A stretch of DNA of 64,000 nt from Rapana venosa. Lineage: Eukaryota > Mollusca > Gastropoda > Neogastropoda > Muricidae. Made by a program: the position numbers and the translations under genes. Position 1 is the first letter of the stretch. Every line of letters starts with the position of its first letter. The DNA is taken from NCBI GenBank assembly GCA_028751875.1, contig CM054157.1, forward strand, positions 4,163,468 through 4,227,467. Reading direction: 5' to 3'. Below the pieces are notes generated by a model that worked only from the letters and a program-made list of their open reading frames with translations, ran no database searches and was not told the origin of the DNA. Below, piece after piece: positions 35,051 through 44,360 of the stretch.

Positions 35051-35245
35051 ACATCAAAAACTATCAACAACAAAAACCCAACCCCAGCCAGTAATTCAAC
35101 CTACTTCAACCAGACGCGAGATGGTACTACTTGTGTTGCCCCAAATGTCTTTGTCACTTGTCCACCTGCACACTTCACTGACTCCCACACTCCCACACCC
35201 CCAACACAACACACCCCCACGGGACCCGCTAATGACCGCATACAG

Positions 35246-35571
35246 CTACTACAGGGAGCGCCTCCCAGATGGACATGGCCTACGGTCATCCCCAGCAGGA
35301 CCAGCTGACCTACATCCAGGTGTCCACTGCCCCGGGCCACTCCTACGCCACGGCTCCCATGGCCATGCCGCCCGCGCTGGGCCACGCCATCTCCCACAAT
35401 GGGGTGCATGCCGGCGGCGCCCCCAACATGGCCGGGATGGCCAACGGCGGGATGGCCGGGGCCTCGGCCAACGCGGCCATGTCTGGCCTGGCCGCGCACA
35501 GCGCTCTGGCCAACGGGGGCATCCCTGGCGCGAACGGGCTGACGGGCCTTGCTGGTCCGGGGCCGCTTTCG
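35246..35571 (+). CDS. msi: Musashi exon: long Ala/Gly/His-rich C-terminal segment
   Basis: 326 bp, entered in phase 1 (CT completes a GCT or similar codon) and left in phase 0 at donor GTGAGT (35572). Reads TTGSASQMDMAYGHPQQDQ, LTYIQVSTAPGHSYATAP, then a GC-rich Ala/Gly/Met/Asn tract (for example NMAGMANGGMAGASANAAM) ending GLTGLAGPGPLS. This low-complexity composition is typical of Musashi C-termini. Two further in-frame or near acceptors (AG at 35253-35254, and at 35267-35268) could shorten it. A longer open frame runs through the same bases in another phase but has Arg/Pro/His composition expected of a GC-rich shadow. Confidence 0.85.
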
Positions 35572-35727
35572 GTGAGTTGCCTTCTGGCGTTCTGTGTTTG
35601 TGTGTTTGGGTGGGTGTGTTGTGTGGTGTTGGTGTTGTTGTTGGGGAGGTGGGTAGGGTGGATCTGCATGTATATATGTGTGTGTGTGAAAGTCAAAGTC
35701 AAACTTTTATTGTGTGTATGTGCGTAC

Positions 35728-36209
35728 TGTTTTTTGAGTATATGTGTGTGTGTGTGTGTGTGTGTGCTGTTTTTGAGTATACATGTGTGTGTGTGTGTCA
35801 AAGTCAAAGTCAAAGTCAAACTTTTATTGTGTGTATGTGTGTGCTGTTTTTGAGTATACATGTGTGTGTGCTGTTTTTGAGTATACATGTGTGTGTGTGT
35901 GTGTGCTGTTTTTGAGTATACACGTGTGTGTGTCTGTGTGCTGTTTTTGAGTATATACATGTATGTGTGTGTGCTGTTTTTGAGTATACATGTGTGTGTA
36001 TGTGTGTGTGCTGTTTTTGAGTATACATGTGTGTGCTGTTTTAGAGTATACATGTGTGTGTGCTCTGTTTTTGAGTATACATGTGTGTGTGCTGTTTTTG
36101 AGTATACACGTGTGTGTGCTGTTTTTGAGTATACATGTGTGTGCTGTTTTTGAGTATACATGTGTGTGTGCTGTTTTTGAGTATACATGTGTGTGTGCTG
36201 TTTTTGAGA

Positions 36210-36235
<26 letters not shown>
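35728..36235. repeat. GT repeat with about fifteen CTGTTTTTGAGTATA copies
   Basis: Unit of about 27-34 bp: TGTGTGTGCTGTTTTTGAGT plus ATACATG. Two copies carry an added AAAGTCAAAGTCAAACTTTT segment. It ends in a pure GT run. Confidence 0.95.
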
Positions 36236-36256
<21 letters not shown>

Positions 36257-36577
36257 CTGGCTTGATGTCGTGTTCAATGCACTTGTAGTACTAGTAGTAA
36301 TGTTGTTGTTGTTGTAATATCAGTAGGAGCACCAGCAATTGTTGTTAAATGTATTGTGTTCACGAAATAGGGGTCTGTGGAAATGAAAGTGTGTCTCATT
36401 CCTGTTGTACGGAGTGTAAACTACTGCATGCAGTGGTCAGTTTTGTTTCAAAGTCTATGGTGTCTTTGCACGTGTTTCACATCATCTGTCATCCCTGTTG
36501 CATTGACTTTGTTTCATGTTTGCATTTTGAAAGTGATGCTTGCCATTTGCCTTCTGTATTTCCTTTTTCCTTGTCCC

Positions 36578-36815
36578 CCCCCCCCCCCCCCCCCCCTCCC
36601 TCATCCCTGTCTTTTTTTTCTTTCCTTTTATCTTCTTCTTCGTCTTCCTCTGCTTCTTCTTCTACTTCTGCTTCTTTTTCTTCTTATTTTACTTTTTATT
36701 CTTCTTCTTATTCTTATGCTTATTCTTTCTTCTTCTTCTTCTTTTTCTTCTTGTTCTTGTTCTTCTTGTTCTTCTTTCTTCTTCTTCTTCCTCTTCTTCT
36801 TTTTTCCAGAGGGAT
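36578..36815. repeat. C run followed by TTC-rich tract
   Basis: About 20 C, then 200 bp of imperfect TTCTTC with CTT and TAT interruptions. Confidence 0.9.
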
Positions 36816-36927
36816 GGTTGTAAAGAAAAAAGCATGTTTGCTTATATATCCATTAACCCTCTTTAAAATAAAATTCACTTCAAGTCCAAATTCAGTTCTT
36901 CTGTTCCTGTTACATCTTCTGTTGCCG

Positions 36928-36931
<4 letters not shown>

Positions 36932-36979
<48 letters not shown>

Positions 36980-37510
36980 CTCTCCCCCTCCTCTCCTCTC
37001 TCTCTCTTCCTCTTCTCTTCTCTCCTCTTCTCTCTCTCCCCCCTCTCTCTCTACCCCCTCTCTCCCCTTCTCTCTCCCCCCTCTCTCTCCCCCTCTCCCC
37101 CTCTCTCTCCTCCTCTTCTCTCTCTCCCTCTCTCTCTCCCCCTCTCTCTCCCTCTCTCTCCCCACCCTCTCTCTCTCCCTTCTCTCCTCCTTCACTCCTC
37201 TTCTCTTCTCTTCTCCTCTCTACTCCCCCTCTCTCTCCCTTCTCTCTCCCCACCTCTCTCTCTCCCTTCCTCTCTCCCCTCTCTCGCTCTCCTCTCTCCC
37301 TTCTCACCCTTTCTCTCTTCCTTCTCTTCCGTTCTCTCGCCTTTCTCTCCCTCTTCTCTCCTCTCCCTCTCCCCTATCCTTTTCTTCTTTCGTTTTCTCC
37401 CTCTTTTCTCTCTCCTCTTCTCTTTCTCTCTTTCTGTCTCCTCCTTCTCTCTCACCACCCTCCCTCTCTCTCCTCTTCTCCTTTCTCTCTCTTCCTTCCC
37501 TCCTACCTTT
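36932..37510. repeat. Polypyrimidine CT/CCCT tract
   Basis: Almost no purines on the + strand over nearly 580 bp, beginning as pure CT and continuing as CTCTCTCCC variants. Confidence 0.95.
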
Positions 37511-38039
37511 TTCTCTTTTAAGTATAACTATGGTTTTCTGTTTTGGTTCATATTCGCAAGCGTCGAGTGCTTTGTGCCTGCCTGCCTGCGCCTGCCTGCC
37601 TGCCTGCTCTGCCTTTCCTCTCTGCCTGTCATGCTGTCTTTCCGCTATATGTTATAACGGCACTTTTTGTTCATTTCGTCTCTTATGGGCTTGTGGGGTT
37701 GCGGTGCTGGTGTGGTTACTGTTCCCTTTTCCTATCTGTTTCCTCCTTTCCTGCTTCGCTCGCCTGAATCCTGTCTTTGCTATAGGGTGGTGTTGTGTGT
37801 TGTATTCTTTTGTTGTAAAGTACATCTTCTTTTTTTTCTTCTCTTTTTTGGGTGGGTGGCCTCAGTTGCATGCAGGTCAGGAGCACCATCTTTTGGGGGG
37901 TTCTTTTCTCTTTTTTCTATTTTCTTTTTTTTTTCTCTTTTAAAGTACTATCTTTTTTTTTAAGGAGGGGTGAGGGTGGGTGGGAGATTGTTGTCCTCTG
38001 AATCTTACAACTCGCCTCAAGGGAAGTTTGGTACTTTCT

Positions 38040-38582
38040 CTTCTCTCCCCCTCCCCTCTCTCTCCCTCTCTCTCCTCTCCCTCATGTGTACTCCCTCCCC
38101 TCCCCCACCCCCCCTCCCATGTATACTAGCCAAATGCCCCCATGTCCACTTCAACTTGCTGGCTTATCTCCTACCTACTTCTCTTAAAACCTTGACTTCA
38201 GCTCTCTCTCTCTCCCTCTCTCTCCTCTCTCTCCCTCTCTCTCTCTCCCTCTCTCTCTCCCCTCCCTCTCTCTCTCTCTCCTCTCTCTCTCTCCTCTCTC
38301 TCCTCTCTCTCTCCCCCCTCTCTCTCTCCTCTCTCTCTCCTCCTCGCCCTCTCTCTTCCTCTCTCTCTCTCCTCTCTCTCTCTCTCCCCCTCCCCCTCTC
38401 TCCCCTCCTCCCCTCCCTCCTCTCCCCTCCCCCTCCCCCCTCCCCCCTCTCTCTCCTCCCCCTCCCCCCTCTCTCTCTCCTCCCCCCCCCCCTCTCCTCT
38501 CCTCCCTCCCCCCTCCTCTCTCTCTCCTCCCCCTCCCTCCCCTCCCTCCTTCCTCTCTCTCTCCTCTCTCTCTCTCACTCTC
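38040..38582. repeat. Second polypyrimidine CT/CCT tract
   Basis: Two blocks (38040-38100 and 38200-38582) of CT and CCCCT variants, separated by about 100 bp of mixed sequence. Confidence 0.95.
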
Positions 38583-38584
38583 CC

Positions 38585-38878
38585 CCACTCCACTCCCTCA
38601 CTCCTCCACTTCCTCCTATCCTACCCTCACTCTCCACTCCACTCCACACATCCACTCCACTCCACCACACTCCACTCCACCACACCCACTCATCCACTCC
38701 ACTCCACCACACTCACCCACCACACTCCACTCCACTCCACCCACTCCACTCCACTCCACCACACTCCACCCACCACACCCACTCACCACACCCACTCACA
38801 CTCCACCCCACCCCACTCCACTCCACTCCACTCCACCCCACCCCACTCCACTCCACTCCACTACACCACACTCCACTA
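38585..38878. repeat. CCACT pentanucleotide satellite
   Basis: About 290 bp built of CCACT and CCACA pentamers in higher-order groups such as CACTCCACTCCACCACA. It follows directly on the CT tract. Confidence 0.95.
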
Positions 38879-38943
38879 ACGAACGGCATGGGTCTTTGGT
38901 CTCTTCCCGGGGCCAATGTTGTGTGTGTTGTTGTTTTTTACAG

Positions 38944-39024
38944 ATTCCTCCCTACTTTCCCTACCCCTTCCAATGTCTGCCATTTTCTCCTCCCTACCCC
39001 CAGCAAGACGATGGCAACCAGTAG
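38944..39024 (+). CDS. msi: Candidate Musashi terminal coding exon
   Basis: After TTGTTTTTTACAG the phase-0 frame reads IPPYFPYPFQCLPF, SPPYPQ and QDDGNQ, then TAG at 39022-39024. Phase 0 matches the end of the exon at 35571, and the Pro/Tyr/Gln composition is plausible. Alternatively the CT-rich part is only the pyrimidine tract of a later acceptor (CCCCCAG at 38997-39003) giving QDDGNQ and the same stop. A good donor, GTGAGT, follows at 39039, so a 35-bp or 95-bp spliced exon is also possible. Confidence 0.35.
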   Translation: MPPYFPYPFQCLPFSPPYPQQDDGNQ

Positions 39025-39200
39025 TTATAGCCTGTGATGTGAGTATTTGGCGGTTTTTGTTTGGTTTGTTTTTGTTGTTGTTAGGACAGTATTTTTTTTG
39101 AATTTATTTTATTTTGTTTTATTTTATTATTAATTTTTTTCTGTTTCTTGGTCAGAGCTGTCAAGGTTCGCCAGTGGTGAGGTTTGTTTTGGGGTTTTTA

Positions 39201-39500
39201 GGGGACGGGATAGCTCAGTGGTCGGAGCACTCGCTTTCCCCCAGCCAAGTTAAGCAGCATCGAGCGTGGTTACCAGTTGGGTGGGTGGCCGTTTGCGCGC
39301 CTTGGCTTCAGTACAGTTCCCCCAGTTCACCCAGCTGTAAATGGGTACCTGCCCTCTTTAGGGTCAGGGAAGGTAAAGCAGCGAGGGAGAGGAGATGGGC
39401 GCCGCCCTCAATATGCTGGCCCTAGAGAAGTGAGGTCTCTGACGCCTCGCTCCCCTACGACCTTATAGGTTATGGGACTCCTTTACCTTTTACCTTTTAC
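39201..39500 (+). mobile_element. SINE-C (tRNA-like head)
   Basis: Starts GGGGACGGGATAGCTCAGTGG, with an A-box-like TAGCTCAGTGG at 39211-39221; the B box is degenerate. A central CACCCAGCTGTAAATGGGTA at 39329-39348 is the kind of conserved SINE core seen in several animal SINE superfamilies. It ends CTTTACCTTTTACC-type tail. A second partial copy is at 40420. Confidence 0.85.
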
Positions 39501-39505
39501 TGTGT

Positions 39506-39531
39506 AGGTAGCCGCATTCTGACTTCTTTAT
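39506..39531 (+). repeat. DE 3' end fragment, adjoining SINE-B tail
   Basis: GGTAGCCGCATTCTGACTTC, matching the right end of the DE copies at 53054 and 56793. It abuts the tail end of the inverted SINE-B, the same relative position as the DE at 9296. Confidence 0.7.
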
Positions 39532-39935
39532 TCATACCACTTTAAGTCACAGGCAGATTTCTCTTCGTGAAATTCGGGGGGAGAGAGAGAGAGGCTGCGT
39601 CGCCACAAAGAGCAGCGCCACTCTTTTTTTTTTTGTCTGTTCCTGTCTGCAGCTGTATTTTGTTTCCCTATTACAGTGGCCCTTTTTTTCCTACATAATT
39701 TTGCCAGGGACAACTCTGTTGCCGCGGGTTCTTTTACGTGCGCTGAATAATGATGTGTAACACGCGGGACCTCGGTTTATCGTGTTATCCGAAAGACTAG
39801 CGCCCAGACCATCACTCCTGGCCTAATGGATGGGGGGAAAGTTTCGGGTCCAAACGGGATTCGAACCACCGCACACTTCCGACCCGGACTTTTCGCTTTC
39901 TAGACAGGAGCGTTACCTCTAGACCACCGATTCCG
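39528..39935 (-). mobile_element. SINE-B, minus strand copy
   Basis: Reverse complement of the copy at 8837: tail ATTCATACCACTTTAAGTCA, then GAAATTCGGGGGGAG, GGCTGCGTCGCCACAAAGAG, GTCTGCAGCTGTATTTTG, TTGCCAGGGACAACTCTGTT, GTTCTTTTACGTGCGCTGAA, and the head GGGATTCGAACCACCGCACA with the B box in reverse, ending CTCTAGACCACCGATTCC. Confidence 0.9.
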
Positions 39936-39936
39936 G

Positions 39937-40025
39937 GGGACGGGATAGACTAGTGGTTAGAAAGATGTCCTGCATGCGTTTGCACACGAGGCCTCGGTTT
40001 ATAGTCTCATCCGAAGGACTTTGAC
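39937..40025. mobile_element. Rearranged SINE-A fragment: head forward, body reversed
   Basis: GGGACGGGATAGACTAGTGG with TTAGAA is a SINE-A head on the + strand. It passes directly into CTGCATGCGTTTGCACACGA and TATAGTCTCATCCGAAGGAC, which is SINE-A body on the minus strand. Confidence 0.75.
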
Positions 40026-40059
40026 ATTCAGTTCGGGTTTTTTTTGTCAAACTGGGAAG

Positions 40060-40140
40060 AAAGGGCGAGGCTGGGAATCGAACCCAGAACCTCACGGTTT
40101 ACTTTGTTGGCAGGCAAACGTCTTAACCATCCTGCCACCT
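40060..40140 (-). mobile_element. SINE-D tRNA-like head
   Basis: On the minus strand it reads GGTGGCAGGATGGTTAAGAC, then GTTTGCCTGCCAACAAAGTA and GGTTCTGGGTTCGATTCCCA, with a perfect B box GGTTCGATTCC. It resembles a Leu/Ser-type tRNA-derived SINE head. The rest of the element is missing. Too degenerate in the anticodon arm to call a tRNA gene. Confidence 0.7.
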
Positions 40141-40177
40141 TCCTTCGTTCTACGAACATTCCCTATCTTACATCCCC

Positions 40178-40272
40178 AAAGTCTGAAATTCGCTGCATTT
40201 GCAGGGGGGCAAAAACGGTCGCGTAGGCAAAATCTCACCATTGGTGAACCTCAAGAGTCTAGGCAAGAACTG
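40178..40272 (-). repeat. Dispersed element DE, minus orientation
   Basis: GGGGGCAAAAACGGTCGCGT, AGGCAAAATCTCACCATTGG and TGAACCTCAAGAGTCTAGGC match the DE consensus in reverse. Confidence 0.85.
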
Positions 40273-40419
40273 AAGGCTGGTGGGTGGGGGGGGGGAGGGG
40301 GGGGGGTTGCAGGGAGAGAGAAGAGAGAGAAAAAAAAGTTGTTTAAGAGTGTACTGTAACAGCCATAAGAACTGATTAACTACCAGAGGTGGCATTGTAG
40401 TGCAGTGTGTTTGCGTTCC

Positions 40420-40720
40420 ATCTTGGCTTCAGTACGGTTGTCTCGAGTTCACCCAGTTGTAAATGGGTACCTGCCCTCTTTAGGGATAGGGAAGGTAGAG
40501 CAGCGAGGGAAAGAGAGAGGGGAGATGGGCACCACCCTCAATATACTGACCCCTAGAGAAGCTGGGATCTTTGAGATGGGCACCGCCCTCAATATATTGG
40601 CCCCTAGAGAAGCTGAGGTCTCTGAGATGGGCAGCACCCTCAATATACTGGCCCCTTAGAGAAGCTGAGGTCTCTGACATCTCGCTCCCTAATGACCGCA
40701 TAGGTTATGTACCAATGCTA
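40420..40720 (+). mobile_element. SINE-C partial copy with internal 51-bp triplication
   Basis: Shares CTTGGCTTCAGTACGGTT, CACCCAGTTGTAAATGGGTA and CCTGCCCTCTTTAGGGATAG with the copy at 39201. The GAGATGGGCACCGCCCTCAA plus CCTAGAGAAGCTGAGG segment (40522-40679) is present three times in tandem, once in the other copy. Confidence 0.85.
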
Positions 40721-40834
40721 CTTTTATTTACCAAAACTGTACTCCTTTACTACCTACCACAACTGAACGCTTTGGCGTCTTTTGTTTGGGTTTTCTCCCC
40801 TCATTTTCCGTGTTACTATTGTTTGTAGTAACCT

Positions 40835-41098
40835 GCACTTTGCCTACAACACTGTTGTACCCTGTGCTTTGTCTACAACATTGTTGTACCCTGCACTTTG
40901 GTTGTTGTGCCCCGTGCTTTGCCTGCAGCATTGTTGTATTCTGTGCTTTGTCTACAACATTGTTGTACTTTTCCTACAACATTGTTGTACTTTGTACTTT
41001 TCCTACAACATTGTTGTAACCTGTGCTTTGTCTACAACCTTGTTGTATACCTTATACTTTGCCTACAACATTGTTGTACTTTGCCTACAACCTTTGTG
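40835..41098. repeat. Tandem repeat of about 30 bp with ACAACATTGTTGT core
   Basis: About nine units of TTTGCCTACAACATTGTTGT followed by ACCCTGTGC or variants, some shortened. The core is nearly self-complementary. Confidence 0.9.
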
Positions 41099-41266
41099 GT
41101 GGAGGTGGGGGATGTGGCTGGGTGCATGTGTTGTTGTTTTTTTCTTTCTTGCCAACTTAAGAAGCACGGTGCCCTTCACTTTGTTCTCACCGCATTGCTG
41201 TGTAGCATGTGGCTGTTCCTGTCACTGTCTACTGGGCTTGGTTGTTTCTTTGTGAAAGAGAGAGAG

Positions 41267-41299
<33 letters not shown>

Positions 41300-41504
41300 T
41301 GAGTGTGTGTTTTCAAGAATCTTTTCCTCTTCCTTTGGAAGAGGGGGAAAGGGTGTGATTACTACACGGTGGGTGTGCTAACTATTTGAACGAATGAATG
41401 AATGACTTAATGAATTAATTAACTTGAGTAAGGTTGGTTTGATGATGCAATGATTGCAAGTGCGGTTTGGTGTGTTTGTGTGTTCTGTGTGTGGTGTGTG
41501 TGGG

Positions 41505-41761
41505 GTGTGTACTCCGTGTGCGCGCGCGCGTGTGTGTGTGTGTGTGTGTGTACTCCGTGTGTGTGTGTGTGTGTGTGTGTGTATACTCTATGCGAGTGTG
41601 TGTGTGTGACTCCGTGTTTGTGTGTGTGTGTGTGTGTGTACTCCGTGTGTGTGTATGTGTGTTTGTGTGTGTGTGTGTGTGTGTACTCCATGTGTGTGTG
41701 TGTGTGTGCTCCGTGTGTGTGTGTGTGTGTGTGTGTACTCCATGCACGTGTGTGTGTACTC

Positions 41762-41826
<65 letters not shown>
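41505..41826. repeat. GT microsatellite with TACTCCGTG interruptions
   Basis: GT and one CG block, punctuated by TACTCC(G/A)TG motifs at 30-50 bp spacing, ending in 60 bp of pure GT at a CAG. Confidence 0.95.
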
Positions 41827-41828
<2 letters not shown>

Positions 41829-41846
41829 GTACCATGGGGTCTCTGA
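41829..41846 (+). CDS. msi: Alternative candidate Musashi terminal exon start
   Basis: After the GT tract and GTGCAG the phase-0 frame gives VPWGL and then TGA at 41844-41846. If joined to the exon ending at 35571 the protein would finish with these five residues. The acceptor is good and the downstream 1.6 kb to a poly(A)-like signal at 43416 would serve as 3' UTR. Nothing in the five residues can confirm it. Confidence 0.3.
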   Translation, partial: VPWGL

Positions 41847-42506
41847 GGCAACGGATGTTCAGGAGAGTTGGTGGTCTATCATCTTCTTGTCTCCCTCCCC
41901 CCCCCCTCCACCACGGCACTTCTCCCCCTCACCCTTCCACACCCCGCCCCCTGTCATCCCCATCGTTCGTCTGCTACATTTCATGTTCATCATGATTTGA
42001 ATTTTTTAATTTTTTTTTTTTACAATATTGAATGTATGTTTGTGTATCTTTTTTTTTTTTAAAGATAGAAACAAAATGTAGTAGGGTGTGTGTGTGTGTT
42101 TTCTTCTAAAAATCTCTTTTTTAATTGCATGCTACGATTTTAAGCTAGGTACTTGAATTTTATACTTGATTTTTCTTTCTCTATGGGTTTTTTACTCGGT
42201 TGTATGAGAAGGGATTTTTATTTGATCTTTTTTTAAAATCTTTTTTCTGGTGTGTGGGGGTGGGAGGGGGGGTTTGACGGCCTTTTTATTCCTGAATATT
42301 CAATCTTTTGAATTGTTCTTGGCGGTTGCAGTTGGAGGAATTATGTGAAACGAGAGCATTGACATTTTCAGCGCTCTTGCAAGTTCCACACACACTTTTT
42401 AAAAAGTAAAACAATCCGTGCAGACATGGACACCCTCACACACACACACACATTCACACATTCACGTGCGCGGGCACACACGCTTACCACACATCCACGC
42501 GCGCGT

Positions 42507-42547
<41 letters not shown>

Positions 42548-43415
42548 GATCTCAAGAGATGAAATAAGTAATGGCGTACAAAAAATTGACACCATGAAAT
42601 GGATCTATCAGACTTGCAATGGTTTTTAAACCAAAAAAATCTTTTTTATTGAGTACCTGTTTGGAGCTTTGTTTTGTGTAAGCAAAGAACAAAAAGTAAC
42701 AACAAGAATAAGGAACATAAAATAAGAGCAACCGACCGTTTTAGAACTGAAACATAGTTTTAACTTTTTATCACGAGATGCAACATGCCTGGCAACAGAA
42801 ATGGACATACTTGATGGGCAAGTTTTTTACCATACCCCCAAAATCCTGTATACATATATACGTTTCTCAAAAAGTCACCCATCAAGATTTTTGCAACTGC
42901 TTGAGTTAAAGACTCAACAGCCGATCAAATATCTGCCAAGGAACTTTTGGTGTTGTTGTTGTTGTTTTGGGGGTTTTTTAACATCCCGATTAGCCGGTAT
43001 TCTGTTATCTAAAGTCATCAGTCATCAACTGTTTGTTCATGTGGCAATACAGTCTGGATTACTTTTTGTCATCAAAAATGTCGAAACGATCTATGTTGCA
43101 AAGTTTGTCTGTGAGGGAGCGTGTGCTATACCATACTGTGCTGCTAACCGAACGATGGATTGAGGTCTTCATTTTCTCCACGTTTGTAGTGGCGTGGGTT
43201 ATTGTGATTCCGTTTGGCGGCTGTGGCTCTGCTTTATTCGAGAATTGAATGGGTTATACAAGTGTGATGAAAAGGGAAGAAGGAATGTGTGCTGACCACC
43301 TGTATTACGGTGTGTGTGTATTTCTTTTTTTAAATCCAGGATGTTTGGGTGTTTGTTGTTTTTTCTTGAAGGATGACTGACTGCTTTGTGTGCATCTCTG
43401 TTGGACAAGTGAAGG
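41847..43415 (+). other. Possible 3' UTR
   Basis: Mostly T-rich unique sequence with a CA tract at 42432-42545. No coding frame stands out. Assignment depends on the uncertain terminal exon. Confidence 0.3.
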
Positions 43416-43421
43416 AATAAA
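43416..43421 (+). promoter_or_regulatory. Possible poly(A) signal
   Basis: AATAAA followed after about 25 bp by GTGTGCGCGTGTGTGTTC, a GT-rich element of the kind that promotes 3' end cleavage. Confidence 0.4.
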
Positions 43422-43781
43422 AGTGTAGAAGGCCGACTAGCTCTGTGTGCGCGTGTGTGTTCTCTTTCTCTCTTTGGTTTGTCTGTTTTGTGTGTGTAGT
43501 GTGTGTGTGTTATGTTTGTGGTCTTGTTCTTTTCCCTTATCATTTTCTTTCTGTGCGTTTCGTTTCTGTTATTGTTTTATTTATCTTTTGTTTTGTCTGA
43601 TTTACTTTATCTGACAACTTTCATCTTCCCTGCCTTTTTTATTATCTGAATACAATATTAAAGCGAATATACATTCCGACAAGCACAACAGCATTTACAA
43701 ACGACAATTAATACACGGTTATATGATGCCTACATGTCCCAAATCCTGCACCTCTTTAATTAATGATTCCGGCCCTGTTTT

Positions 43782-43816
43782 CCAGGGGGGTGGGGTGGGG
43801 GGGGGGGGGGGGGGGA
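43782..43816. repeat. G-rich homopolymer
   Basis: Runs of G including about 22 in a row. Confidence 0.9.
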
Positions 43817-44360
43817 TTTATTCCAAGATCACCTGTATCAAAGTTTGGCTAATGAAGTAGACATAATACATTTGATACATAATGCCTGTTAATGCCTACT
43901 TCGTAAAAGGAAACGTTCACAAAAGAGCATATACCCCATGCAAAAACAAAAAGTAAAATTGTTCACAAGAACATTTATCGAAAACACGTTTTCATCGATC
44001 TTCACAAACACCCAATATCTGGACACAAGAAAGAATATGTTATACTGTAATTGTACTCATTACGAACCAGTCCACGTCAAAAATATGTCCAGCCCTCAAA
44101 TATGTATTGATGCCAATAATACAGCACACTACATGTCAAACCAATACAGCGCAGTGTGGAGCAATACAAAAAGCAAATAATACAAATGCGGAGCGGTATC
44201 AAAATACTAGTATTACCTCAAATTTACTAGAACACACTTCATTACAAATTTTTTTTTCTTGATGCTAGTGCAGATCTTCCTTCATCAGTCAATGAATAAA
44301 ATAAGGCATGATATTTCCTATCTTGCCAGCAAAATCTGTTTTTACTAGCTACATGTGGCA

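Larger units (their letters stand above)
29039..35245. other. Intron: tandem repeats, poly-C, unassigned unique DNA
   Basis: Holds a short tandem repeat (29117-29310), a poly-C tract (29446-29485), about 2.4 kb of higher-complexity sequence of unknown origin (29500-31950) including one exon-like stretch at 31198-31314, a CT tract (32686-32792), a 166-bp repeat (33800-34370) and an A-rich decayed repeat (34700-35050). The acceptor GCATACAG lies at 35238-35245. Confidence 0.75.
35572..38943. other. Intron or terminal intron region: GT and polypyrimidine DNA
   Basis: Immediately after the donor is GT-rich DNA and a 27-bp repeat (35728-36235). Positions 36240-36560 are unique. A C run (36578-36597) leads into TTC, CT and CCT tracts to 38580, with a unique stretch at 37520-38040 between, and then the CCACT satellite. 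Confidence 0.75.
776..43421 (+). other. msi: Musashi-family RNA-binding protein gene (5' end outside window; 3' end uncertain)
   Basis: Gene span joining the exons listed separately. Musashi proteins are cytoplasmic regulators of mRNA translation with two N-terminal RRMs and a low-complexity C-terminal region. Only the second half of RRM2 and the C-terminal region lie here, so RRM1 and the start of RRM2 must be upstream of the window. All exons use AG acceptors and GT donors, and the phases join. Identity rests on HFHDIN followed across an intron by KKAQPKEVM; the related DAZAP1 has a different sequence here (from memory KVEVKRAEP). The right boundary is set at a possible poly(A) signal at 43416-43421 and is a guess. 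Confidence 0.85.

Noticed and set aside
35121..35915. 264-codon + frame overlapping the Musashi C-terminal exon
   Set aside because: Arg/Pro/His-rich shadow of a GC-rich exon, running on into GT repeats. The frame starting MDMAYGHPQQ fits splice phase and family composition.
36349..39037. Ser/Leu/Pro-rich frames of 355-390 codons and Arg/Glu-rich antisense frames
   Set aside because: Pure polypyrimidine tract and its complement; no family, no splice logic.
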